A DNA stretch of 64,000 nucleotides. Source: Chrysomallon squamiferum. Lineage: Eukaryota > Mollusca > Gastropoda > Neomphalida > Peltospiridae. This document shows positions 41,018 to 53,016 of the stretch, piece by piece. The stretch is from contig CM022667.1 of the NCBI GenBank assembly GCA_012295275.1, positions 12,964,416 to 13,028,415 of the forward strand. The letters are read 5' to 3'. The position numbers were made by a program, and so were the translations under genes. The notes under the pieces are model-generated. The model was not told where the DNA came from. It searched no databases and saw nothing but the letters and a program-made list of their open reading frames with translations. Position 1 is the first letter of the stretch. Every line of letters starts with the position of its first letter.

Positions 41018-41799
41018 GTTTTAAGTTGTTGTTTTTTTTGATGTTCTGGCATGTTTGATACATGAACAGGATACATAAAACGCTAATAAACAAAAAAAAA
41101 AAAAAAAAAAATGTTTTCATTTTGAAAAAGAACTGACCAGCTATTGTCAGTGTCTACTTTACAGAATTCACCTGCGACAGTCGCAAATAACAAAATAACT
41201 GATATTTAATGTTTGATGTAAATATACAAGTGTGTTCTTCAGTCAACTAAAGTAATAGATTTAATAAACTGGACATTACTGACGTTAAAAATTATTGAAG
41301 TTGTTCATGCAGAAGTCTTAGTTTACAGTGCTTTTGTAGATTTTGTGAATGTCAAAGCTCTTACAAAACAAATTGCAGAATTATATTCATTTAATGTTAC
41401 CTTTATAGATAATGAAAGCATTCCTTCAAAGTATGGCTGATGTTTCTGTAACAGAAATAAGTTCTGGTTGAAACCCCTACATAAATTTAGATCTTTTTAA
41501 GAATATTCATCATCATTTTGTATTGAATCTAAAATGATTTCTTACATGTTATAAAAAATATAAGTGAAAAACAATCACTTAAAAGAAAAATGTATTCACT
41601 CTCACTGGGTTAATATTTGTTTAGCCATACATTGATAAAGATTACAAGTACACATTTTAATGTTTTAGCTTTTTTCTTTGTCTTTTAAAACAAGCAAATG
41701 GAAAAGCCTGAATATAATTATTGCTATATCATTTTCTTTGTTTATAAATATCATGAAAATCGGTCTCATATTTCACATATAGATACATTACTAATGTTT

Positions 41800-43520
41800 C
41801 GTTTTCTTACCACATTCTCTATTTGCAAACTGTCATTGTGTTAGCATTATGACATACGACATAATCTTCCATTGTTGCTTTATTTTCTTCAATTAACTGA
41901 AAAAAACTTGTAATTGTTTCTATTATTCTTATTTTTTCCATTAATATATTAAGATATTACTGATTTAGCAGCATGCATCATGACATCTTTGTCTTGGTGA
42001 ACAGTTTTCATCCAAGTTGATATTTATTTTATTATATTTTTAATTACATTATTCATGGGTTGATTTCATGGCAAACTGTCTGCTTCACATTTATCACCAA
42101 GTATGTAAAGTGAATTCCATGTTTGTGATGGATTTCTTTATCCAGGCTCAGATTTGATTGTTCTCTGTTGTTTGCTGTCCAGTTACATGGCACGTAGTGT
42201 GTTTCATTCTTGTCTTCGGGGTTTAAAGTGAATTGCATATATTTTTTCAGAAAAGAAAACAAAAGAGTAAAGTTATTCTGATGTTTTGAAAATTAGGCTT
42301 ATAGAAATACTTTATAGACTAACAAAATCTCTGTTATTAATCAATATTTCAGTTGTAAAATATTTTTGTATATTATTAATAAATAAAAAGACATCTCACA
42401 CATACTTGTTCAAAACTCTTAAAAAGAAAGTGAAAATAGTTCTCTGAGTGCACCAGTCAAACGGCGAGCACTATGGTTCACTACAATACATATAATTACA
42501 CCTTACAGTTGCAGTTTGCTTTGTTTTGTTTTGTTTTCTTTCGTTTTTAAATAGAAGCAAATATAGAGTAATGTAATCTCTAGAAATTTTGAATTTGCCA
42601 CACAGATTTCTGATGAAAGTATCTATGAGATGAATTAATTTTCAAAGTATGAATTGAAATAATACCTCTTACAGGCAATATCTTCTTCTGTCAGTGAAGT
42701 CTCACAAAGAATCTGTAAATGAATCTGTAGCACTTCATAATTGTATGCAGTAGTCTATATATATATATATATATATATTCACATCTTTTTTTGTTAAGAG
42801 GATATTTTACATTGATTACTGATTATTGGAAGGATGTTGAATAGAAGCAAATATAAATTAAAGTAATTTTGTTGAAATTTTAATATTGTAACACAGATTT
42901 CTTATAAATATGTTGTTGAGATAACTTAATTTTCAAGTACAAACCGAAATAATATTCACATTTTAAAGGTATTTCACATATGTGATATTACATATTACAT
43001 ACTATGCATTATTTTAATAGTAATAACAATTTGGTTATCCTCTAAGAAAAGAAAACTTAGAAAAATAACAACATTCGTTGTTCAGGTGTAATGACTTTTT
43101 TGAGCACACCATTCAAATAGTGAGCACTTCACAAGTAGTATATACATACATTTGTTCTCTTGTTCAGTGATATTTTTTGTTAAATACTGTGTTTTGGAAG
43201 AACTATAAATTGAAGAAGATATAGATCAATGACATTTGTATAATTTTTTTGTTTGCAACACTGATTTCTTAGTAATTAAGCTAGAACTTAGATAAGAATG
43301 GAGTAGATTTTAAAGTTAGAACATATCTTCAGCATGTGGATGTTTAATTTGAAAATTATGAAGTTGTTCTCATTTTATTCTCACATCATGTCTGTATTGT
43401 TAGTGTGTTATTATAGCAAAGCTTGTATATCCTCTTCCAAGATTGAAATAAACATTCCACTTTATTTTCTTTTTCTATTAATAATTTTTAACAATGTTCT
43501 TTGAGTACATACCTTTGTTC
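41800..43520. repeat. Diverged repeat families continuing the 39.5-kb array
   Basis: Weak relatives of the 395-bp unit are seen near 41830-41900 (GTGTTAGCATTATGACATAC) and 43395-43480. A second unit has three diverged copies near 42550-42680, 42840-42965 and 43195-43335, sharing AATAGAAGCAAATATA, CACAGATTTCT and AATTTTCAA(A)GTA. No gene was found. Confidence 0.6.
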
Positions 43521-43811
43521 CAGGTGTAAATTGTTTCTTCTGGTCTGTAAATAAACAGTAGACAGATAAATATCTAACCAAGTGAAAGTAAAATACTGTT
43601 TAGGTAGAATATTTATATAAAAACACATTATGAAGATTATACAATAATCACTGAACTTTGTACTGATCTCATTCATGTTAACTGACCGATATTTGTGTTT
43701 ATCTTTCTTTTGTGATAAAAAATTTATAAATTATCCTTATATAGTTATCTTTTTATTATTGATTTCAGTATTCAATTTACGTTAACGTAAAAAAAAAAAT
43801 ATATATATATA

Positions 43812-44514
43812 CAGTATACCCTCACCTGTTCGCGGTTCCCCATTCGCGGCCCCGCATATTCGCGGGTTGGGCTCTTAACCCTATCGCATCGTATGCTGGT
43901 ATACCAGGCGAGCGTCATAACGTCATAAAAACAAATGCTCGGTAAACCGCACAAACAATATCAAATTTTTTCAATTATTATTGCAATACAGTACGTATTT
44001 TTTTTTATAAATGCATACACTGTATGTACAGTGCATATTTTTTGTGACCGTGTATTAATAATGATTTTAATTGCATATTATTACTGAATTGTATTATTAT
44101 TACCTGAACTGTGCGTACTGTATTTATCTGTCTGTTTGCCTTTAAATTTGTTCCACTTTCTGTCAATTCTAATACATATATTATACGCATAGAAAATGAC
44201 TTTACGGTACAGTAATACTGTATGGGTAACTATGCTATGCGGTGTTACTGTCCTCCTGCACTTACGTTTCTTTCTGATTAAAATATTGTTTCAGTACAAA
44301 ATTAAAATGCGTTTACATTATTATTACTACATTAGTGAAATACATAACTGCATGCAATATTACTACATTATTACTGTATTAATGAGTAAGAGTGTCTTTA
44401 GAAAGTGTTTGGGAAGCATTTAGTACCGTATATAATCTCATAAAGACGTTTTAAAACTGCATCCAATAACGGGGGGTAAAGAACGTAACCCCCGCGAATA
44501 GCGAGGGAATACTG
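43812..44514. mobile_element. 703-bp pogo/Tigger-like MITE with TA target duplication
   Basis: The left terminus CAGTATACCCTCACCTGTTC and the right terminus, read inward as CAGTATTCCCTCGCTATTCG, form inverted repeats with a few mismatches, each continuing into GCGG sequence. TA is duplicated at 43810-43811 and 44515-44516. No transposase frame is present, so it is non-autonomous. The CAGTAT-CCCTCG terminus and TA duplication fit the pogo branch of Tc1/mariner. Confidence 0.85.
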
Positions 44515-45005
44515 TATATATGTGCATTGTAAGATCATTATAAGGATCGTAAACACCCCAGAATTAAATTATAGTAATTAAAGTAAAGGTATCTGCTGAA
44601 TCAAATGTCAGTGTATAGTAAGTATTAAAAAAAATAATTTAACAATAATTTTATACAAAAACAATGAGGAAAACAGACAATGTGGATCAGATTCAAATTA
44701 ATTATTATTTTCGTTATGAATGCAGAAAGTAACAATAAAGTATTAACTCAATTTTGAATGTATTCGTTATGTTCGGTTTAATTGTCGAATATAAAGAAAA
44801 CAGTTATAACCGGAATTGCGAAATAAAACGTTAACACAGCAAGATATGATTGTTTTGTAATAAAACCAAATTAGTCAAATCCAGTGGAGATTTTTTTTTT
44901 TTTTTTTTTAAAATAATAATTATTATGACTGTTATCAAGTTGTCGTCTGTAAATGTCATTTCCTCTATTGCGTTAGGGCAGATAGCTCGGACAAACACAT
45001 TAAAC

Positions 45006-45550
45006 CAGTGGTTCTCGAAGGGTGTGCCTGGAGATATGCTTAGGTGTGCCCAACGAAATTCTAGGATCTAGGTAGATATTTGTGATGATAAAAAAATTGC
45101 GATTATGTTAAGTGCGGAGAGATATACAGTAAGAAATAGCCGTTTGTCCGGAAGAAGATTTTATACACGTTGTAAACTCGTTCTAAACGTGTTTTGGCTG
45201 ACGAGCTAGCGCGGCTGCTGAAGTCTGTGCAGTAGTTTCACCAGTGACAGTATGAATGATAGGGTGTGCAGGCTGCGCAGTAGTTTACCAGTGACAGTAT
45301 GAGTGATAGGGTGTGCAAGTGTGACAAATAGCCAAAGTTTTCTTGTGACACATATTCCTATCACTGTCACAGTCACTACCCATCTAAAACTTTAATACGT
45401 TATGGAATTTTAGCTTTTACATTTGTTAAAAGCAAATGATTGATAAAAGTTTTCCCTCACTGCACATTGCACAGCCATTGTACATTTTTTTTGACATTTT
45501 AACAGTCCATTGCTTTGTATTTCATCTTACAAAACGTTTGAGAGCCACTG
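45006..45550. mobile_element. 545-bp hAT-family MITE with perfect 8-bp target duplication
   Basis: The left end CAGTGGTTCTCGAAGGG and the right end, read inward as CAGTGGCTCTCAAACGT, are inverted repeats. CATTAAAC flanks both sides (44998-45005 and 45551-45558). CAGTGGTTCTCAA-type termini with 8-bp duplications are diagnostic of hAT elements. Inside is a 48-bp direct repeat in two copies (45229-45270 and 45277-45317). There is no transposase frame. Confidence 0.93.
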
Positions 45551-45694
45551 CATTAAACAAAGCACGTACGTTTTGTACAAATTGTACATTGGTATAAATT
45601 CCTTGAACGAATTAACAAATTTCGTTTGTTTGCTATTTTCTTTTAAAAATGTAATATGTGTAGTCTTGTAAAGAGTAAATAATAATCATTATAA

Positions 45695-45725
<31 letters not shown>

Positions 45726-45741
45726 ATATACATATATAGAA

Positions 45742-45819
45742 GTACCGGACGAATTATCCGGACTCCTTGGGCCCTGAGGCATTCCGGATTTCAGGACGCC
45801 GGATAATTGGTCCGGTACC
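45742..45819. mobile_element. 78-bp palindromic mini-element
   Basis: GTACCGGACGAATTATCCGG at the left matches, in inverted orientation, the right end GGATAATTGGTCCGGTACC, with an asymmetric CTCCTTGGGCCCTGAGGCAT loop region. It sits in AT simple sequence. It looks like a tiny foldback or the paired ends of a pogo-type element, which is inference. Confidence 0.6.
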
Positions 45820-46157
45820 TATATATATATTGTAGATCTATATATATTAAATGTAATAATTAAAAACAAAACTCAGCAAGAATATATTACGATATATTAA
45901 TTTTATACATTAACTTCACGATACAAAAAGATACGTCAAACTATTATTTTTATTTCTATAAAAACAAAATACAAAACAAAAAATAATAACGAAACAACAG
46001 CCACAGCACTAACAGAAACACAATAAAGAAATAAAAAATAACACGAGGAATAATACTTTAAAATCTTTAGATATAAATCCTCGAAACGAGATTTAATTTA
46101 CATATGTAATAAAAATCTGACTCTTACACTGAATTCTGATGTAGACAAAAGAACCAT

Positions 46158-46163
46158 TTTTAT
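46158..46163 (-). terminator. Candidate polyadenylation signal of the minus-strand GPCR
   Basis: AATAAA on the minus strand, about 265 nt after the stop codon. Confidence 0.35.
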
Positions 46164-46250
46164 TCACACAAACAAAATTTACAAAAAAATGAACTGAGAG
46201 TTAGATGATAATTGTGATGCTTCCAAAATTGGTATGAACACTACTGTTCG

Positions 46251-46291
<41 letters not shown>

Positions 46292-46425
46292 AATAAATTA
46301 AATAAAATTAAATTAAGTTAAAAAAAAAAAAAAAAAAAAAAGCCCGTTAATCACGTTAAACTATAAAGCAAATGACGTTTTGATCATTCATATTTTGAGA
46401 TTTTTGAAAAAAAAATCTGGTTTAT

Positions 46426-49391
46426 CTACATTCTGGTCGATGAAGTTTGTGATTCCTGATTGGAAATTACAGGATGGTTTGCAGTCTGTAATTTATTTCT
46501 AAGTAGTCTTAAAACTCTGCTATTGACAACGAAACAGAGGAAAATGTACAATCCTTGACTTCCGTTGAGAATTATAAACACGTACCAGAACCACTCAGAT
46601 TTGAAAAACGCAGCCGCAAACCCAAAAGTCCAAGTGAGTCCAGTAATGATCAACAGTTTGCAGTAAATAAAACATTTAATTCTGTCTTTTCTTGTCGACG
46701 TGGCCGTCTTCGACATCTTCGTACTTCTTTCAATAGCGCATATCGTGATTACGAAACAAACAATGTTTACTGCAAGAAGAGTAGCCAGTGGTACGGCGAA
46801 CGTTACCATCAGAGCTTTCTTGTTAGCAATCCAGCAGACGTCGTTGTCCCCGTATCCAATAACAACGTGAGGCAGATCAGCCACGTCGACTGCAACAGAC
46901 GAAGCAACGATCAATGTTGGAAAACTGACGGATGTCGTTACATAGTAGAAAAATGGTTTCTGACTGTGACCAGCTGTAAATTTGGAAGTGAACGTTTTGA
47001 CAAGATTTGTGGCCATCATGGTCATCCAGATGAAGGTAGACAACCATGACCAGTGAAGGGCAACTGCCAGAACTTTGCAGAAGAGACCAGTTGCTGCGTT
47101 ACTCAACAATAATAAGATCTGCGACGTCATCAGTGAAAATGACACGGACATGATGATTTTTCCTGGAATGTTTTGAAGATCTGGCAGAAGTAAGTAGATT
47201 AAGAGTGTGAGTGCTAATGAAAACACGGAAACAAGAGAACAAATCAAAGTTAATATTCCCTGTATTGGGTTGAAGTCAAAGAAGCGGACAGTTTCGTTCT
47301 TTCTGTATGATCTGGTAAAATTAGAACATACATAGACTTGATTCTCGTCAAATACAAATTGGCCAAAAGAAAAGAACAAATCAGTTCCAAGGATGTGGAG
47401 AGTCTCGTTTAAACGTTCAGTCAGGTTTTCAGGATACGAAATCATAGGACAGTCTAGCAGACGAGAAGAATTCATTTCACAGATAGTATATTCCACAAGA
47501 TTACTTCCATTGCTGTCTATGCTGACGACGAAAGGAATATTTTCTAGAGGGTAATAATGCATACCATGTTTCACAAACCAAGTTTCGTTACTTTCCAAGA
47601 GATTTCCATTTTCATTCTCTGTCAAGTGAGAATCATTCTTGCACTGAAGTTTTCCGTTGCTAGGAAACGTAATTAATCTGGCTTCGGCTATGTTATTTCG
47701 GAAGTTGGTTTCGTTCAGTATGTGTAACACAACGTTCAGTACGTTCGAGGCTGGATGACTGTATTTACTGATGGTTCTCTGGTTTTCTTCACTTTGTAAA
47801 CAAATTTCAGCTACAGTTAAAGTTATTAATTTAGGTTCAGTACTGATATCTGTAATATTAGTGTATGACTTTGTTGTGATTTCACTTGGTGTCGTATTTG
47901 TCGCCTTTTGCAGCGTGTAAGTTAATGTTTCTGAAAACGTCTCCGCGTTCATAGCACACGAGCTATTAAAATAAGTTATATTTAAATAAATCGTGTGGAA
48001 GCCGTCAGGAAATATCTGATGTTTTATATCACCAACGAGAGAGCCATTTATCACACAAGAACCGTTCACTGGAAATTTTCCTTCAGGACAGACCAGTAGT
48101 TTACATGTATCTAGATAATAATCGTAAACTTCACTGATGCGACATACCACGTGGTCTGCGTCCGTGCAAGAAGTGCCAGAACGACAGAGCTGTACGCCGG
48201 TTTCGCTAAAACTGAAGAGAATGCCGAGGCTTACGTAGAAGACAGGGATAAACTCCTTGTTGCCTTCGCAAGGGAAACACTCGTATTCCTGCAGCGGAAC
48301 CGAGTTGTTGTACGTGTCTAGCTGGTCGCAGTGGACGTTTCTGCTGACGTGGTCACAGTCGGTAGCAATGACGTAGCGGTAGGCATTGCACAGCTCTAGC
48401 ACTTCAAGCATAGTCTGATTATCCAGAATCTCTCCTTGGCGTAAATTGAAATCCGCGTTCAGCCTAATCGTAACATCTCTTAGTTTATTTCTTTCTTCCA
48501 GACTGTGGACAAATTCGTCATCATTCCTTTTGTTGAATACCACATCTCGAATGTCGGATTTGTCACAGTATCGGATTTCAGTCGTAGGCGGGATTTTCAA
48601 CATTATTATACACTCATCTCTAAGGAGAAGATCTGGCAAAGTTTCAAACGTAATCTCAGTTCCTCTACGCTTACATTTCACAGAATTGTCCCAGATGCGC
48701 AGATCACTGATAAGTACGTTGTGACAGAAGGCGCAGTAGATGTTTCTGTACACAAGGAAGTTATAAAACTTGTGAGTGGCAGGAACCGACCCAGTTACGT
48801 CTGCAGAAGAATTGTGACATTTTGTCGAGATGGATGTCGTGTTGTATGACTGAGGGCACTGAGAAACCAACCACACGTTTTTAGCGAACGGATATAATTC
48901 GACTTTGACGCACGCTCTGTATTCGAAAAGATTCATGTAAAACGCGAGTCCAGAACTGGTCATTCCTTCCATTTTTTTGAGCACCCACTCGTAATTTCCT
49001 GGTTGCGTGGGAGTGGAGCTGTTTTCAAGATCTAAACAGAGCGCATAGAAATCTGGACAGCAGTCGCCATATATTAAACATTTGTCGTCACAGAAGCAGA
49101 CAAGCTGCTCGTCGTCGTTGAAAGGCCAGTCGAGTAGTCGCTGGCCGCATCTGGTTTCACACGATCTGTGAGGACAGCTTGGTCCTGGAAGACCAAAGAA
49201 TTCAAAACTTAATCTCTCCTCACAGTGAACAGAGGCTGGAAAAAAAAAAAAAAAAAATAATAAAAATAATAATAAATGTTGATAATGATTATGATACAAA
49301 CAGACAGGCTACAGGCTTGACAGTAACAGTTCGATAAAAGAAAATATCTACATAGATGACAATGGTAATATGACATATACTAAATATATAA

Positions 49392-49486
<95 letters not shown>

Positions 49487-49828
49487 GTTAAAAGTAACAC
49501 TGCTGCATTATGTTAACAGAAAGCGATAGATACACTAATATATATTTCTTTATCTGTCTGTCTTCCTGTCTTTTCTGCTTGACTGTCTGTCTGTCTATTT
49601 TTTATCTATCTTGCTAGACAGATGTTGAGCTAACTGTATTAAAGATACTAAAGCGAATACTCAACTACACCGGATAAAATCAGTCGTTGTAGAAACAGCA
49701 CAAACTGGAAGCAGACGTCGTTGAAATCATTTTAAAACCAGCAATATTAATGATCACTGTATAAAGTTGATTTCGATTTTAAACTTACCGATATTTAGAT
49801 ATATTATAAGCAGGAAGATGAACCACAT
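46426..49828 (-). CDS. Class B (methuselah/adhesion-like) GPCR with N-terminal somatomedin-B domain, intact copy
   Basis: Two exons: 49828-49789 encodes the signal peptide MWFIFLLIIYLNI, and 49235-46426 encodes the rest. The phase-1 join creates Ala14, giving about 949 residues. The longer open frame starting at 49299 reads through the acceptor's T-tract and is not the real start. A somatomedin-B domain lies at about residues 34-80 (CETRC, CFCDDKC, GDCCPDFYALC). A long ectodomain follows with at least 18 N-x-S/T sites and YDYYLDTC, VCPEGKFPVNGSC. The 7TM block is at about 670-925, including LPDLQNIPGKI in TM2, TGLTWTFGF in TM6 and LNGSQGLYIFL in TM7. No HL(S/T) GPS cleavage motif is seen before TM1. 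The ligand is unknown. It is divergently paired with a broken paralogue at 51636-56013. Confidence 0.9.
46580..47860. repeat. Minus-gene arm of the ~1.27-kb inverted repeat shared by the two GPCR genes
   Basis: The tract from the codons for NITDISTEPK through TM6 (about 46580-47860 here) is nearly identical, in inverted orientation, to about 54690-55965. The identity includes long strings with no synonymous change. Coordinates are listed high-to-low because the arm is read on the minus strand; both ends are approximate. Confidence 0.75.
49394..49485. repeat. (GA)n microsatellite in intron 1 of the minus-strand GPCR
   Basis: About 90 bp of uninterrupted GA. Confidence 0.95.
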
Positions 49829-50219
49829 TGTAGCAGAAACCACTGACCAGGAAAACGTCAGAGAAAAGGTATGAACCATCAAAGATTTTTCGCGTTTTTT
49901 AAACTCCACTAGAATCAATAAATTAATATAACTTTTATTGGTTCCGTTTATGAAGTGTTTGTATTAAACAGTTTGGTGAATTTTAACCTTGGTAAGTGGA
50001 TACACTGGAAGGTATTTGTTGTGTGTGTGTTTGTTATGTGTAAATACAGAGATTCTAGAAACATCACTTTATTTTCCTGTCTGTACTCAATATTTGGGAT
50101 GGTATTTCGCTAATTAGTCAAGCTACCATTTCTTCCGGGTCTTGAAATATTTGTTCCCTAATTAAAAGATATATTAAAAATTATGTCACTGATCTTGTGA
50201 GAAATATGTAGTCAATCAG

Positions 50220-50315
<96 letters not shown>

Positions 50316-51112
50316 TTAAAATATTATAGAGGTTGTGTGTTAGCTTTATAATATTTCGTTTTGTTCTTTTATTTGCTTTTTTCTTTATTTATTATTATTA
50401 TTTTTTTTATAAATAATCAATCTGCTATCTTCTCCAAAATAAGTAAGAACCAGAAAAAAGAATATAGACAACAACAAAAAAAGAAAAAAGAAAAAAAGTT
50501 GTATAAAAAAATAAATAAATAAAAATAATATCATAAAAAATTTAATATATATACAAATAAATAAATATAATAAATAAAATAAAATAAAATAGAAATTAAA
50601 AAATTAAAAAAATTAAAAAAGAAAAAAAATTGTTTAAAGGAAATAAAGAAAATAACAACAACAACAATTAAAAATAAAATTAAATACTTCAAAAATAAAA
50701 TATATATTTTTTTAAGAAAATGGAGACAAAATTAAAGAAAAAACAATTTTATGATATCTGAGATAATCTATTCCCTTTATCCTTCAGGTGTAATATTACT
50801 GAAATTCGATTCAAAGTAATGGTATTTGTATAAACACAAACAAACAGGTGCATGCAACACAATCATAGGAAGCAAGATCATATTTCTTAAACTGCCTTGA
50901 ACGTTTTTAAAATTATCAATAAATAATAATAATAAATTAAAAATTAATGCAAAAAAAAAAAAAAAATAAAAAAATAAACAACTTTGTAATAAAAAGATTA
51001 AAATAGATAAATAAATAAATAAATTAATTAAAAGAAAAACTGTAGAAAGAAAAAATAAATAAACGAAAAATAAAATAAAATGAAAAAGTAAGAAGCAGAA
51101 ATAAATCAGCGA

Positions 51113-51151
<39 letters not shown>

Positions 51152-51635
51152 AAAAGCAGAAAAAAACAAACATACATACAAAAATGAGCAGAAAATCTCA
51201 AAAAAAAAAAAAAAACAAAGAAAAAAAGAAAAAAAATTCCAAAAAAAAAAACAAGACATAAACACAAAATATACGAATAAACAAACAAGCAAATAATAAA
51301 TAAATAAATAAAAACTAAAAAAAAAACAAATAAAAATGCTTGCTTTATAAATTAAAGTAATGTATTTGAACATATTCAACGAATCGTATTTCAATTTACA
51401 AGGTAAACAGAATTATGAGCATAAACATGACGCACAGACAATCTTGAATTAAAAAGTCTGAAAGTACTTCTGAAGATTAACACAGAATCCAGAGGCAAAT
51501 CCTTAGAAATAAAAACTATTAACACTGATTATTTGACGTCATTATCTTAATTCGTGATCGATAATCGACTCTTCTGCAGTAATAAAAAGAGTCCACAAAT
51601 TTCACCCCCCAAAAAAGTAAAGATAGACAGGAGCA
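49829..51635. other. Intergenic region between two divergent GPCR start codons
   Basis: These 1.8 kb must contain both promoters or a shared one. The region holds a GA array at 50223-50311 and a long A-rich low-complexity stretch (50450-51340). No other gene is supported; the minus-strand frame at 50777-51394 is Phe/Leu-rich translation of poly(T). Confidence 0.6.
50223..50311. repeat. (GA)n microsatellite between the divergent GPCR genes
   Basis: About 89 bp of uninterrupted GA. Confidence 0.95.
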
Positions 51636-52971
51636 ATGTCGTTGAATTTTTGGTTCTTCGTTTCAGGAATTCTCCTTTATTCAACAAAAGGTAATTTAAA
51701 ACTGTTTTTATTTCTTTTCTTTGGGAAAATTTAAACATTTTAACCCTGTTAGATTTGATCCTAACAAATGTTGCAGATTTCCTTTGATCTGTTAGGAAAT
51801 TAAATGTCCGTAGAAAGACCACTATTGCTTTAAGAACATTTTGAGACGTATTTCCTCTTTACAGAAACCAAATACACTTTATTTTCTTTATAAACAACAC
51901 ATTTTTTTACGACAATAAAATATTAACCACTTAAGAGTGCATAATGGCTCCATCTGTAGGTATGTTTTGCAATGACGTCATTTCGTTGACAGATAAATAT
52001 TGAAAATTTTAATTATAATTTCACTGATAATATTGGTAAAAAAGTTGGGTAAATTGTTGTAACAAATCGCGATGTCTGTCATTTTTTATGTCTTTTTATT
52101 TTCTCTGTGCAAAATGGTTGAATCGATCAATATTTTCAGTTTTTTATTTTCCTACGATACAGTATTATTATAAATGCATTCAGAACAAAAAAAAAACGTA
52201 TATGAAAATATAAAAAATGATTTATTCAGATGGAATATTTATTTATAACAGATGGAATTTAAAAAAAAAAAAAAAAAAAAAAATAATAATAATAATAATG
52301 TTCCAAAATAATAATCCAGTAAAAATATAAATAATATAAAATAATAGTAGTAGTAGATGACGAAAGGGTTAGTGTAAAACTGAGCCTAAAACAATAAAAT
52401 AAAAAGTGAGAATAGGAAGAAAAAAAACAGTCTGGAGAAACATTGGTTAAGGCACTTAAAAATGAATTGCTTTAATTTGTTTTAACAAACACAAACAGAT
52501 AATATTGTCATTTTTCAGCAAATACATACATTCTCCAAACTGCATTTAGCTATCTTTAGTTAACGAAGCAAAAATACCTATTTTCAGATAGAACAATTTA
52601 GAGACGTAAGCGAATGAGTAAATAAATAATGATTACAAAATGATTCAAGATAAAATAAAGACAAAATAAGATAAAATAAAAAAAATCCAATAAAAAAATT
52701 CTTGAATTTGTTACACATCGAAATTTTTATAACACCGATGCGAAAAGTTTTCAGCACATAAAGTGTTATATAACTAGAAATGGAACAGAATCTCCTTCTG
52801 AGTCTGCTGTTAAATCTACTTCTTAAAATTTTAATATTTTATGCCTTTCCCCTACCCCCCCAAAAAAAAAAAAAACTAAAAACAAATAATAATAATAATT
52901 AAAAATTAATGTCTTTTTAATGAAGATATTTTAGTCGCTCTCTTATAGTCGTTGCAAATTATTTCCTTCTC

Positions 52972-53016
<45 letters not shown>

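Noticed and set aside
46555-47049. Plus-strand frame of 164 codons
   Set aside because: Antisense shadow of the GPCR transmembrane exon; the same shadow appears at 55597-55974 opposite the paralogue.
49236-49299. Longer N-terminus of the minus-strand GPCR starting MYHNHYQHLLLF
   Set aside because: This is the TTA/T-rich intron end before the CCAG acceptor at 49236; a proper signal-peptide exon with a matching phase lies at 49828-49789.
50777-51394. 205-codon Phe-rich minus-strand frame
   Set aside because: Product of A-rich low-complexity DNA; no splice or family support.
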